From Vibrio parahaemolyticus (GTDB lineage Bacteria > Pseudomonadota > Gammaproteobacteria > Enterobacterales > Vibrionaceae), in contig NZ_UHIL01000002.1 in NCBI RefSeq assembly GCF_900460535.1, positions 682,001 through 746,000 of the forward strand: a stretch of DNA of 64,000 nt, read 5' to 3'. The notes under the pieces are model-generated. The model saw nothing but the letters and a program-made list of their open reading frames with translations. It was not told the origin of the DNA and ran no database searches. Both the position numbers and the translations under genes were made by a program. Below, piece after piece: positions 25,220 through 33,679 of the stretch; positions within the stretch are counted from its first letter, which is position 1; the number at the start of each line of letters is the position of its first letter.

Positions 25220-25855
25220 CTATGGCGCGAGACGGTCGATATCCCATTCGCCATCTTGTTGAGAGAATAGGAAACGGTCATGCAGACGATGCTCACCGCC
25301 TTGCCAAAACTCAATGCTTTGCGGTTTAACTCTAAAGCCGCCCCAAAATGTTGGCATTGGAATTTCACCTTTGGCAAATTTCTGTTTGAGCTCAAGGAAC
25401 TTACCTTCCAGCACTCCACGAGCAGAAATACGGCTACTTTGCTTACTCGCAATGGCCGCCAACTGGCTATCTTTAGGGCGAGAAGTAAAATACTTCATGT
25501 TTTCCATCGCAGTCAGCTTTTCAGCCACACCAGTAATGTGAACTTGGCGCTCTAATGGATGCCAAGGGAAATGCAGGCTGATGTTGCTGTTATGCTCAAG
25601 GTGCTGCGCTTTGCGACTACCTAAGTTGGTGTAAAACACGAAGCCATCTTTATCGACGTTTTTCAATAAAACGATTCGTTGAAATGGCATGCCGTTTTCA
25701 TCCACGGTCGCCACTGTCATCGCAGTAGGATCCGTCAACCCCGCCTTAATCGCTTGCTCCAACCAAAGGTTGAATTGATCAATTGGATCAGCTTTCAAAT
25801 CTTTACGACGTAGGCCACCTTTCGTGTACTCACGACGAATATCAGCAAGTTCCAT
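25220..25855 (-). CDS. pdxH: pyridoxamine 5'-phosphate oxidase
   Basis: A 211-residue FMN enzyme that makes pyridoxal 5'-phosphate from the pyridoxine and pyridoxamine phosphates. Visible are [20 protein letters not shown] at the start, the FMN region [27 protein letters not shown], and the C-terminal signature [17 protein letters not shown] with WDIDRLAP at the end. Length is as expected for the family (about 210-218). Confidence 0.96.
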   Translation of the reverse strand: MELADIRREYTKGGLRRKDLKADPIDQFNLWLEQAIKAGLTDPTAMTVATVDENGMPFQRIVLLKNVDKDGFVFYTNLGSRKAQHLEHNSNISLHFPWHPLERQVHITGVAEKLTAMENMKYFTSRPKDSQLAAIASKQSSRISARGVLEGKFLELKQKFAKGEIPMPTFWGGFRVKPQSIEFWQGGEHRLHDRFLFSQQDGEWDIDRLAP

Positions 25856-26316
25856 CTTTACTCCTTCACTCGTTTTTTGTCGATTGTGCTCCCGAAGCTA
25901 CTGAAATACAAGGACAGCAAACATAGATGTTGAAAAACCGATGGTAACCTCTAGGTTCAGGCAAAAAGCGAGGCGCGGCAACACTTCTAACGAGACCAAA
26001 GACCAACTGCAGGGCAAGTTTTTCCACCCAAATAATGAGAATGAAGCGACGAGAAGTAACGTGAAGTCATCCCAAAATAACTTCGCTTCGTTTGCTCTCT
26101 AACGGGACAAGATTGACTATTTAACCTCAAGTGAGCACAAACTGACCGCTATGTTACGCAACAAACCAATCGCTTACTTGGCAAACAACCGTTACGTATT
26201 TATTAGTACGGAATACTACTTCTAAAATGCAGTTCGATTCCTAGTTAACGTTACCGCTCACAGCATCGTTTAATACCTTTTGATAACATGGCATTAAAAA
26301 CTCCGGTGAGCTAATT
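25856..26316. other. Gene-free stretch upstream of dctB
   Basis: 461 bp between divergent genes. It must contain the pdxH and dctB promoters. I see no repeat, terminator or RNA fold that I can support. Confidence 0.4.
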
Positions 26317-28167
26317 GTGAACTTACTCAATCCCAAAGCCCTGCGCCATTTTCTATTGCTGTTGTTTGTTATCGGCATTCTAGGGCTTGCTCTTACGCAT
26401 CACTACGCAACTCGCTATCAACACGATCAATGGCAACAAAAACTCAAAAGCCAAGCGGCTCAAGTCTCACAAGAAGTCGACTACGAACTGGCGAAGTTTG
26501 AGCAAATTCCCAATTTGCTTAGCCATGACCCACGCTTGCTTGAAGCCGTTGAGAAAGGTGCACCGTCGACAGAACTGAACTTATTGTTGGCGCAATGGCT
26601 GAAGCAAAGTTTGGCCGATACCATTTATGTCCATGATAAAACAGGCTTGGTTATCGCTTCGAGTAACTATCAACAGGCGGATACGTTTGTCGGTTCGAGT
26701 TTTAGTTATCGCCCTTACTTTAAAAATGCCCGTCGTGGTGAGCCAGCCCAATACGTGGGGTTAGGAGTACGCTCTAACAAACGGGGTTACTTCTTTTCCT
26801 CTCCACTATGGTTGAACGGCGATGTCATCGGCGTCATCACGGTAAAAGTGAATTTGGAGCAGTTGGAACAGCGCCTTGCACAAAGTGGCGCAGACGTTTT
26901 GGTGACCGACAAACACAACGTAGTGTTTATGAGCAACCTACCCGATTGGCGCTATCGCGCGCTGTTTCCACTCTCACCAACGGCCATCAATGAACTGACT
27001 GAAACTCGCCAATACGGTGACACGTTGCCCGAATATTACGGCGAACTTACCGCGCAAAGTGACGAAAGTGAGTTTGCGGATAACCAATTATTGCTGTCAC
27101 CAAACTACCTCGCGTACGCGACACATTTGTTGGATAAAGGTTTTCGCGTTGTAGCGTTAATCAATCACCACACCGTACTGACGGCAGTATTGCAAGCAGA
27201 TGTAGTCTATTTGATTTTATACGCGCTGATTGCCCTGATCGCATTGGCATGGTTTCAGATGCTGGTAAACAAGGCACGTCTTGCCAATCTCAATGTGAGC
27301 TTGGAAGAAAAAGTCATGCAACACACGGTTGTACTAAGTGAAGCAAACCACAAGTTGCAGCAAACGGTTCGTCAGTATGAACAAAGCCAGCAAGAGTTAA
27401 GACAAACTCAGCAAGAGCTGACTCAAGCCGCCAAACTTGCTTTGCTGGGAGAGTTGTCTGCCAGTATCAACCACGAGATAAACCAACCACTTGCCGCGCT
27501 GAGAACTTACACCGAAAACTCCCAGCGCTTGTTGTCGATGGAACGCTACCCGATGGTCGCAGACAACTTAAACAAGATGCTCTCGCTAAACGAGACTATT
27601 GCCGAGGTCATTGCTAGGCTAAAAGTCTTCACCCGTAAAACTTCTCATGAACCTCATAATGAAGTGTCGATACTCCACGATGCGGTGCACAATGCCACCA
27701 GCATATTGAGCAATAAGTTGATCAAGCAAGGCGTCACACTCAAAGTACCGACGATCGACCACGAGGTAAGGCTCGCCATTCACAGCGTTGAACTAGAACA
27801 AGTGCTCATCAATCTGTTCCACAACGCTGCGCAAGCGATGGATGGCTATTGTATTGATCCACAAATTTCCATCGCGATTCAATGCCACGATTCGAGCTGC
27901 GATATTCTGGTGTCAGATAACGGCCCGGGGATGTCTGACGAGGCATTGGCGAAAATCTTTGACCCGTTTTTTACCACCAAACCAGAAGGGCTCGGACTGG
28001 GTTTGACCATTTCAAAACGTATTTTAGAAAGCTATCACGGAGCACTAAGCGCCTATAACCACCAAGGGACGCAATCGGGTAAGTCAGGCGGCATGACCTT
28101 TGTTGTCACCGTTCCGATGGCAAACACCAGAACCACCAAACCAGCAACGGAAAACGACCATGCATAA
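26317..28167 (+). CDS. dctB: C4-dicarboxylate-type sensor histidine kinase (DctB-like)
   Basis: A 616-residue inner-membrane kinase starting with GTG. A first membrane helix (FLLLLFVIGILGLALTHHY) precedes a periplasmic double-PAS sensor (IYVHDKTGLVIASSNYQQADTFVG, FSYRPYFKNARRGEPAQ) and a second helix near residue 295. A coiled linker then leads to the H-box (SASINHEINQPLAALRTY), N-box (NLFHNAAQAMDG), and DNGPGMSDEALAKIFDPFFTT with GLGLGLTIS. The sensor form matches DctB, which detects C4-dicarboxylates. Its end overlaps the next gene by 8 nt. No dicarboxylate transporter gene is adjacent. Confidence 0.85.
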   Translation: MNLLNPKALRHFLLLLFVIGILGLALTHHYATRYQHDQWQQKLKSQAAQVSQEVDYELAKFEQIPNLLSHDPRLLEAVEKGAPSTELNLLLAQWLKQSLADTIYVHDKTGLVIASSNYQQADTFVGSSFSYRPYFKNARRGEPAQYVGLGVRSNKRGYFFSSPLWLNGDVIGVITVKVNLEQLEQRLAQSGADVLVTDKHNVVFMSNLPDWRYRALFPLSPTAINELTETRQYGDTLPEYYGELTAQSDESEFADNQLLLSPNYLAYATHLLDKGFRVVALINHHTVLTAVLQADVVYLILYALIALIALAWFQMLVNKARLANLNVSLEEKVMQHTVVLSEANHKLQQTVRQYEQSQQELRQTQQELTQAAKLALLGELSASINHEINQPLAALRTYTENSQRLLSMERYPMVADNLNKMLSLNETIAEVIARLKVFTRKTSHEPHNEVSILHDAVHNATSILSNKLIKQGVTLKVPTIDHEVRLAIHSVELEQVLINLFHNAAQAMDGYCIDPQISIAIQCHDSSCDILVSDNGPGMSDEALAKIFDPFFTTKPEGLGLGLTISKRILESYHGALSAYNHQGTQSGKSGGMTFVVTVPMANTRTTKPATENDHA

Positions 28168-29386
28168 CGCAGTTATCTTTGTTGATGACGAACCACACAT
28201 TCGTGATGCCGTTTCACAAGCACTACTTATCGAGGGCATTGAAGTCACTTGCTTTCCCAATGCCGTTGAAGCACTCAGAGTTATCGATGCCAATTCTCCA
28301 GCAATCATCATTACGGATATTCACATGCCGGTCATGGATGGCTTAGAGTTTATGCGTACGCTGCTGAGCAAAAATCACCACTTTCAATTCATCGTTCTAA
28401 CTGGGCATGGCGACGTTAAAACGGCGGTCGAAGCGATGAAAAGCGGCGCGTACGACTTTCTGGAAAAACCATTTTCAACCGATCAACTGATGAAATCACT
28501 GAACAACGCCAGCGATAAGCTGAACTTGTTGCAAGAAAACATCTGGCTAAAGAAAGAGCTCGACATGCAAACCCATGTCGGCCCAAAAATGATTGGTCAC
28601 AGTAAAGTCATGGTGAGTATTCGCCGAGCCTTAATCAGCGCACCGACGAACCAACCTCTGATTTTCGTGGGACAAGACGGCACTGGTCGCCGATTAGCTG
28701 CGCAATTTGCTCACGATATTCACGCCACACCAGACAGCGAGCTGATTGCCGCCTCAGGTGAAGACCTTTACGAACTGTCGCTAGATGCACTCGACAAAGC
28801 CATTGACCACCTGACGGAAGACTCAAATCGTTGCAGTTTGTACCTGCACAGCGCAGAACATATCTCGCTCGCACAGTGGCAATGCCTGTTTAACCACCCG
28901 AAATTGGAGCGCGTATTTGGTGCGACGACCAAGGTTGATGCCGATGTTAAAGCGTTCGCAACGCTCATCCACTTACCAACGCTGGATGAACGCAAAGAAG
29001 ATATTGGCCCACTTTACAAACACTTCGTACGTCATGCAGCAAGCCGTTATCAGCTGCAACCACCGCACATCAGTTTGGACGAAGTACGCCGAATTACAGA
29101 GCTTTCTTGGCCAGAAAACGTTAAACAACTGCGCCAATTTGCGGAGCTGCGCGCTCTCAAACCTGAGACTTTTCGCATGGAAGATTGGGACAGTGAAAAG
29201 AGCATCGAAATTCAGAGCATGACTCAACGCACAGAACACTTTGAATATTGTCTGTTATTTGATGCATTGCAGCGACACAGAGGCAGACTTAAAGAGGTTC
29301 AACTAGAATTACAGGTGTCACGCAAGACCTTGTACGACAAACTAAAAAAACATCAGTTGGACAAATCGAAGTTTAAGGCTCAGTAG
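28160..29386 (+). CDS. DctD-like response regulator with degenerate AAA+ domain
   Basis: A 408-residue protein overlapping dctB. The receiver domain is intact: VDDE at residues 8-11, phospho-acceptor Asp53 in ITDIHMP, and a conserved Lys in FLEKPF. The middle domain has the size of a sigma54 AAA+ module, but Walker A reads VGQDGTGRR instead of GESGTGKE, no GAFTGA loop is visible and Walker B is not recognisable. The C-terminus retains a Fis-type helix-turn-helix (GRLKEVQLELQVSRKTLYDKL). It probably binds DNA and receives phosphate from DctB, but should not open sigma54 promoters in the normal way. Confidence 0.82.
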   Translation: MHNAVIFVDDEPHIRDAVSQALLIEGIEVTCFPNAVEALRVIDANSPAIIITDIHMPVMDGLEFMRTLLSKNHHFQFIVLTGHGDVKTAVEAMKSGAYDFLEKPFSTDQLMKSLNNASDKLNLLQENIWLKKELDMQTHVGPKMIGHSKVMVSIRRALISAPTNQPLIFVGQDGTGRRLAAQFAHDIHATPDSELIAASGEDLYELSLDALDKAIDHLTEDSNRCSLYLHSAEHISLAQWQCLFNHPKLERVFGATTKVDADVKAFATLIHLPTLDERKEDIGPLYKHFVRHAASRYQLQPPHISLDEVRRITELSWPENVKQLRQFAELRALKPETFRMEDWDSEKSIEIQSMTQRTEHFEYCLLFDALQRHRGRLKEVQLELQVSRKTLYDKLKKHQLDKSKFKAQ

Positions 29387-29555
29387 CAATACCTCAAAAT
29401 CTATTTAGCCTTTCAGCAAGAACGGGCTGAAGCCTGACGGTTAACCAGAGCGAATGTCCTCTGTTACTTATTTTTATTATCCGGAATGCTGACATGATCG
29501 GGTAATAATAATAAGATCAAAAAGATAATCCGTATTTATATAAGCAGAGAATGTG

Positions 29556-30947
29556 ATGAGCCGAGACAACTACAACAAACTCAGCAATGATGAGCTGGAT
29601 TTTGTCGATGACAAAACTGCCGCACTGCTTCTCAACACCCCAAATAGTGCCCGACTAATGTTGTGGGTTATGGTGTTGTTTTTTGTTGCAGCCATTGGTT
29701 GGGCATCGTGGGCACAGATCGACCAAGTCACCGTCGGTCAAGGTAAAGTAATTCCCTCTTCTCAAATCCAAGTAGTTCAAAACTTGGAAGGTGGTCTCGT
29801 CAAAGAAATTCTGGTGAAGGAAGGCCAACTGGTGAAAAAAGGCCAGCAACTTCTGTTGATCGACGATACTCGTTTTCGCTCGGACTACCGCGAACGTGAA
29901 CAACAAGTTGCCAACCTGACCGCCTCGGTATTACAACTTTCTGCTTCTATCAACAGCGTTGCCGTCAATCGCGATTTTAATATTCAAGATTGGGAAAAAA
30001 GCGTCGTTCTCGATTACGGCAAACTGACTTTCCCACCGGTATTGGAAGAGACGCAGCCACAATTAACTCAGCGTCAAAAAGCAGAATACCGCGAAGATTT
30101 GGATAACCTACGCAACCAACTGTCGGTGATCGATCAACAAGTTGAGCAAAAACAGCAAGACTTGGTCGAGATTGAAGCGCGAGTGCGCAACTTACGCCAA
30201 AGCTACCAATACGCGAAGAAAGAACTGGATATCACCCAACCGTTGGCGGATGAAGGCGTTGTTCCACGCATTGAGCTACTCAAATTGCAGCGCCAAGTGA
30301 ACGACACTCGCCGTGAAATGACATCTAGCGAACTGAAAATCCCAGTGATCAAATCCGCCATCAAAGAATCCATGCTCAATCGCATTGATGTGGCGTTGAA
30401 GTTCCGTTCCGAACAACAAGAGAAACTCAATAATGCTCAAGACCAACTGTCTGCATTAGTTGAATCGGCAGTTGGCTTGGAAGACCGCGTAAACCGCACG
30501 GTGGTTGTCTCTCCGGTGACAGGCAAAATCAAAACGCTGAACGTCAACACCGTTGGCGGCGTTATCCAACCGGGTATGGACATCGTTGAAATCGTACCAA
30601 CCGAAGACACCTTGTTAGTTGAGGCGAAAATCGCCCCGAAAGACATCGCTTTTCTACGCCCGAACCTAAATGCCATCGTAAAATTCACCGCGTATGACTT
30701 TACAAAATACGGCGGCTTAGTGGGTGAACTGGAGCACATCAGTGCAGATACCACCCAAGACGAGGAAGGCAACAGTTTCTACATCGTGCGTGTGCGCACA
30801 GAAAAAACCAGCTTTGGTCAGGATGCCGATTTACCAATCATTCCAGGAATGACAGCATCGGTCGATATCATCACAGGGAAGCGAACCGTTTTGGAGTATC
30901 TGCTTAAGCCGATCTTAAGCGCCAAAACCAACGCCTTGAAGGAGTAA
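29556..30947 (+). CDS. lapC: type I secretion membrane-fusion protein (HlyD family, LapC-like)
   Basis: A 463-residue adaptor. A membrane helix (LMLWVMVLFFVAAIGWASWAQ, about residues 28-50) is followed by a long periplasmic coiled-coil hairpin (residues of about 120-290, with QVEQKQQDLVEIEARVRNLRQ) between two lipoyl half-motifs (VVQNLEGGLVKEILVKEGQLV; VVSPVTGKIKTLNV). It links the inner-membrane ATPase to an outer-membrane TolC-like pore. The start at 29556 is an ATG; a GTG one codon earlier is possible. It is followed by LapG, LapD and LapB genes. Confidence 0.88.
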   Translation: MSRDNYNKLSNDELDFVDDKTAALLLNTPNSARLMLWVMVLFFVAAIGWASWAQIDQVTVGQGKVIPSSQIQVVQNLEGGLVKEILVKEGQLVKKGQQLLLIDDTRFRSDYREREQQVANLTASVLQLSASINSVAVNRDFNIQDWEKSVVLDYGKLTFPPVLEETQPQLTQRQKAEYREDLDNLRNQLSVIDQQVEQKQQDLVEIEARVRNLRQSYQYAKKELDITQPLADEGVVPRIELLKLQRQVNDTRREMTSSELKIPVIKSAIKESMLNRIDVALKFRSEQQEKLNNAQDQLSALVESAVGLEDRVNRTVVVSPVTGKIKTLNVNTVGGVIQPGMDIVEIVPTEDTLLVEAKIAPKDIAFLRPNLNAIVKFTAYDFTKYGGLVGELEHISADTTQDEEGNSFYIVRVRTEKTSFGQDADLPIIPGMTASVDIITGKRTVLEYLLKPILSAKTNALKE

Positions 30948-31061
30948 CTGATACAAAGGCACTCACAATGTGCAGTTAAGCTCGATAAGTGGTTAAATAA
31001 AAAGCACTTATTTCTCACCAACGAGCCCATTGGAAGAGTACACTTGTGATGTGAGTCGAAT

Positions 31062-31745
31062 ATGCGATCCAATTTGAAGCGTAAAGTTACATTATTAATC
31101 AGTTTAAGTTGTTTTTCGTTCCAAATTGGTGCGTTAAGCACAAAAGAACAACGATGGGTCGATGCGGTCACAGCGGTGTATGGCGAACGCGCCGGATTGC
31201 GCGTAAATACATGGCGACAGAACATCGACCTTTTTAAACAATTGGAGACTCATGAACAGCTCGTGGGCGTTAACGATTTTTTCAACCAACTCTATTTCGT
31301 TGACGACATAAAACTGTGGGGAAAGACAGACTATTGGGCTACGCCACTCGAATTTTTAGGGAGCAACGGCGGCGATTGTGAGGATTTTACCATCGCTAAG
31401 TACTTCTCGTTACTCGAGCTAGGAATACCAGATTCAAAGATGCGTTTGATCTACGTAAAAGCCATCGAACTGAATCAGTTTCACATGGTATTAGCCTACT
31501 ACCCGACCCCAAGTTCTGAGCCGCTCATCCTCGACAATATCAATCCAGAAATTGTCCGAGCCTCTAAACGTAGCGATTTGCTACCGATATACAGTTTTAA
31601 TGGTACAAACCTGTGGTTGATGAAGTCCTCTGCTGGCACTGGAGAGCTGGCGGGGAAAGCATCACGTTTGAGCCTTTGGAATGACTTACGCTCGCGCGAA
31701 CGTAAGTTGCAGTTAAATAAACCTAAAATTAACTATGACGAGTGA
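31062..31745 (+). CDS. lapG: LapG-type periplasmic transglutaminase-like cysteine protease
   Basis: A 227-residue protein with a signal peptide (LLISLSCFSFQIGA). The catalytic triad is visible: Cys106 in GGDCEDF, His141 in FHMVLAYY and Asp158 in LDNI. LapG cleaves a two-alanine site near the N-terminus of a giant RTX adhesin and frees it from the cell surface; calcium-binding residues of the family are near WATPLEF. It is held inactive by the next gene's product when c-di-GMP is high. The genes are 5 nt apart at most. Confidence 0.92.
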   Translation: MRSNLKRKVTLLISLSCFSFQIGALSTKEQRWVDAVTAVYGERAGLRVNTWRQNIDLFKQLETHEQLVGVNDFFNQLYFVDDIKLWGKTDYWATPLEFLGSNGGDCEDFTIAKYFSLLELGIPDSKMRLIYVKAIELNQFHMVLAYYPTPSSEPLILDNINPEIVRASKRSDLLPIYSFNGTNLWLMKSSAGTGELAGKASRLSLWNDLRSRERKLQLNKPKINYDE

Positions 31746-31750
31746 GAAAC

Positions 31751-33664
31751 ATGACCCTATATAAGAAGCTTGTAGTGGGAATGGTTACGGTCTTTATACT
31801 CTTGATGGCATCAGTATTCGTAATCGAATTCAATACTACTCGAACGAGCTTGGAACAACAGCAACGTTCAGAGGTCAACAACACCATCAACACCGTGGGT
31901 TTGGCGTTAGCACCTTACCTAAAAGATAAAGACAAGGTTGCCGTTGAATCGGTAATCAATGCATTATTTGACGGCAGTACCTACTCAGTGGTGCGTCTCA
32001 CCGCGTTAGATTCTGATTACCAGATCGTACGATCTTACCCAGTAAAACCAAGCACCGTTCCGCAATGGTTTATCGACATGAATCTGTTCAAAGCGATTCA
32101 CGATAAACGCGTGGTCACCAGTGGTTGGATGCAACTGGCCGAAGTCGAAATCATCAGCCACCCAGGCGCGGCGTATGAACAGCTATGGCAAGGTTTTATC
32201 CGTTTGCTATCTGCGTTTAGCGTCATCTTCCTAGCCGGATTGATTGCGATTTCTTACATTCTGCGTCGTTCTCTAAAACCACTGGCTGCTATCGTGAAGA
32301 AAATGCACGACATCGCAAACAACCAGTTTGGTGAGCCACTCACTCGCCCTAAAACCAAAGACCTGATCGCGGTCGTGGATGGCATCAACATGATGTCGGC
32401 ACAGATTGAGTTGTCATTTAAAGAACAGGCCAAAGAAGCACAACGTCTACGTGCTCAAGCATACCTAGATCCTATCTCCAAACTAGGTAACCGCTCGTTC
32501 TACATCAACCAAGTTGACCAATGGTTGGCAGAACAAACGCAAGGGGGTATCGCGCTACTCCATGCAGAATATATTGGCGACATTTACGAGACAAAAGACT
32601 ACCAACGCGCTGATGCCCACGTGAAAGAGTTGTCTCAACGTCTGAAAAACACCATTGATGTTCCGGGAGCCACCATTGCTCGTCTTTCTAGTGATGAATT
32701 CGGTCTGCTTTTCCCGCACATGGATGAGAGCGAACTGCGCATTCTCGCGGACAGCATCGTCAACTGTGTCAATGGCCTAAACACTGATCCAACTGGCTTA
32801 GCAAAACCAAAAGCCTCGCTTGGTGTGGCACACAGCAAAGATCAGAAAACGCGTTCTGAAGTTCTATCTATGGTGGATAACGCACTATCGAAAGCCAAAG
32901 CACAGCCAGACAAACCATACGGCTTCATTGGTAGCGATACGCCATCTAACTTGATGGGTAAACAGCAATGGAAAGCGTTGGTTGAAGAAGCAATCCACAG
33001 CGATTGGGTGAAATTCCGCTTCCAAGCTGCGAAGAATACTTGGGGCAAAGTGTTCCATAACGAAGTGTTCTCAAGCATCGAAAAAGATGGCGAGACTTAC
33101 CGTGCTAACCAATACTTATTTGCATTGGAACAGTTGGATGCAACCAACATCTTCGACCAATACGTGATTGAGTCGATGATTAAGATGCTAGAAAGCGGCG
33201 AGCTTAACGATCCAGTCGCGATTAACATCGCACAAAGCAGCTTGTCTCAGCCATCGTTCATTCGCTGGACAACCAACATGTTGGAGAAACACTCGAAAGT
33301 GGCGTCTAAACTTCACTTTGAGATTCCTGAAGAGTGCTTCATCGATCATCCGCACCATACCGCACTGCTTTGTAACGCAATTCGTCAGTCTGGTGCTGAG
33401 TTTGGTGTCGATAACTATGGTCGTAACTTCCAGTCGCTGGAATACATCCAAGAGTTCCGTCCGAACTACGTGAAGCTGGATTACTTGTTCACACACAACT
33501 TACACGACGAAAAACAGAAGTTCACACTCACGTCGATCTCTCGTACCGCTCACAACTTGGGCATTACTACGATTGCATCGCGTATTGAAACTCAGATCCA
33601 ATTGGATTTCCTCACCGAGCACTTCGTAGAGGTATTCCAAGGATTCATCGTCGACAAGGAATAA
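31751..33664 (+). CDS. lapD: LapD-type c-di-GMP receptor
   Basis: A 637-residue inner-membrane protein. It has a first helix (LVVGMVTVFILLMASVFVIEF), a periplasmic output domain of about 130 residues (TYSVVRLTALDSDYQIVRS), a second helix (LSAFSVIFLAGLIAISYIL) and a HAMP segment. The GGDEF domain is degenerate (RLSSDEFG at about residue 311). The EAL domain is also degenerate: EIPEECF and DNYGRNFQS replace the usual catalytic motifs. It should therefore bind c-di-GMP rather than make or break it. Binding lets it sequester LapG. The start at ATG 31751 is preferred over GTG 31742. Confidence 0.9.
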   Translation: MTLYKKLVVGMVTVFILLMASVFVIEFNTTRTSLEQQQRSEVNNTINTVGLALAPYLKDKDKVAVESVINALFDGSTYSVVRLTALDSDYQIVRSYPVKPSTVPQWFIDMNLFKAIHDKRVVTSGWMQLAEVEIISHPGAAYEQLWQGFIRLLSAFSVIFLAGLIAISYILRRSLKPLAAIVKKMHDIANNQFGEPLTRPKTKDLIAVVDGINMMSAQIELSFKEQAKEAQRLRAQAYLDPISKLGNRSFYINQVDQWLAEQTQGGIALLHAEYIGDIYETKDYQRADAHVKELSQRLKNTIDVPGATIARLSSDEFGLLFPHMDESELRILADSIVNCVNGLNTDPTGLAKPKASLGVAHSKDQKTRSEVLSMVDNALSKAKAQPDKPYGFIGSDTPSNLMGKQQWKALVEEAIHSDWVKFRFQAAKNTWGKVFHNEVFSSIEKDGETYRANQYLFALEQLDATNIFDQYVIESMIKMLESGELNDPVAINIAQSSLSQPSFIRWTTNMLEKHSKVASKLHFEIPEECFIDHPHHTALLCNAIRQSGAEFGVDNYGRNFQSLEYIQEFRPNYVKLDYLFTHNLHDEKQKFTLTSISRTAHNLGITTIASRIETQIQLDFLTEHFVEVFQGFIVDKE

Positions 33665-33679
33665 TAAGGTTCACCAACG

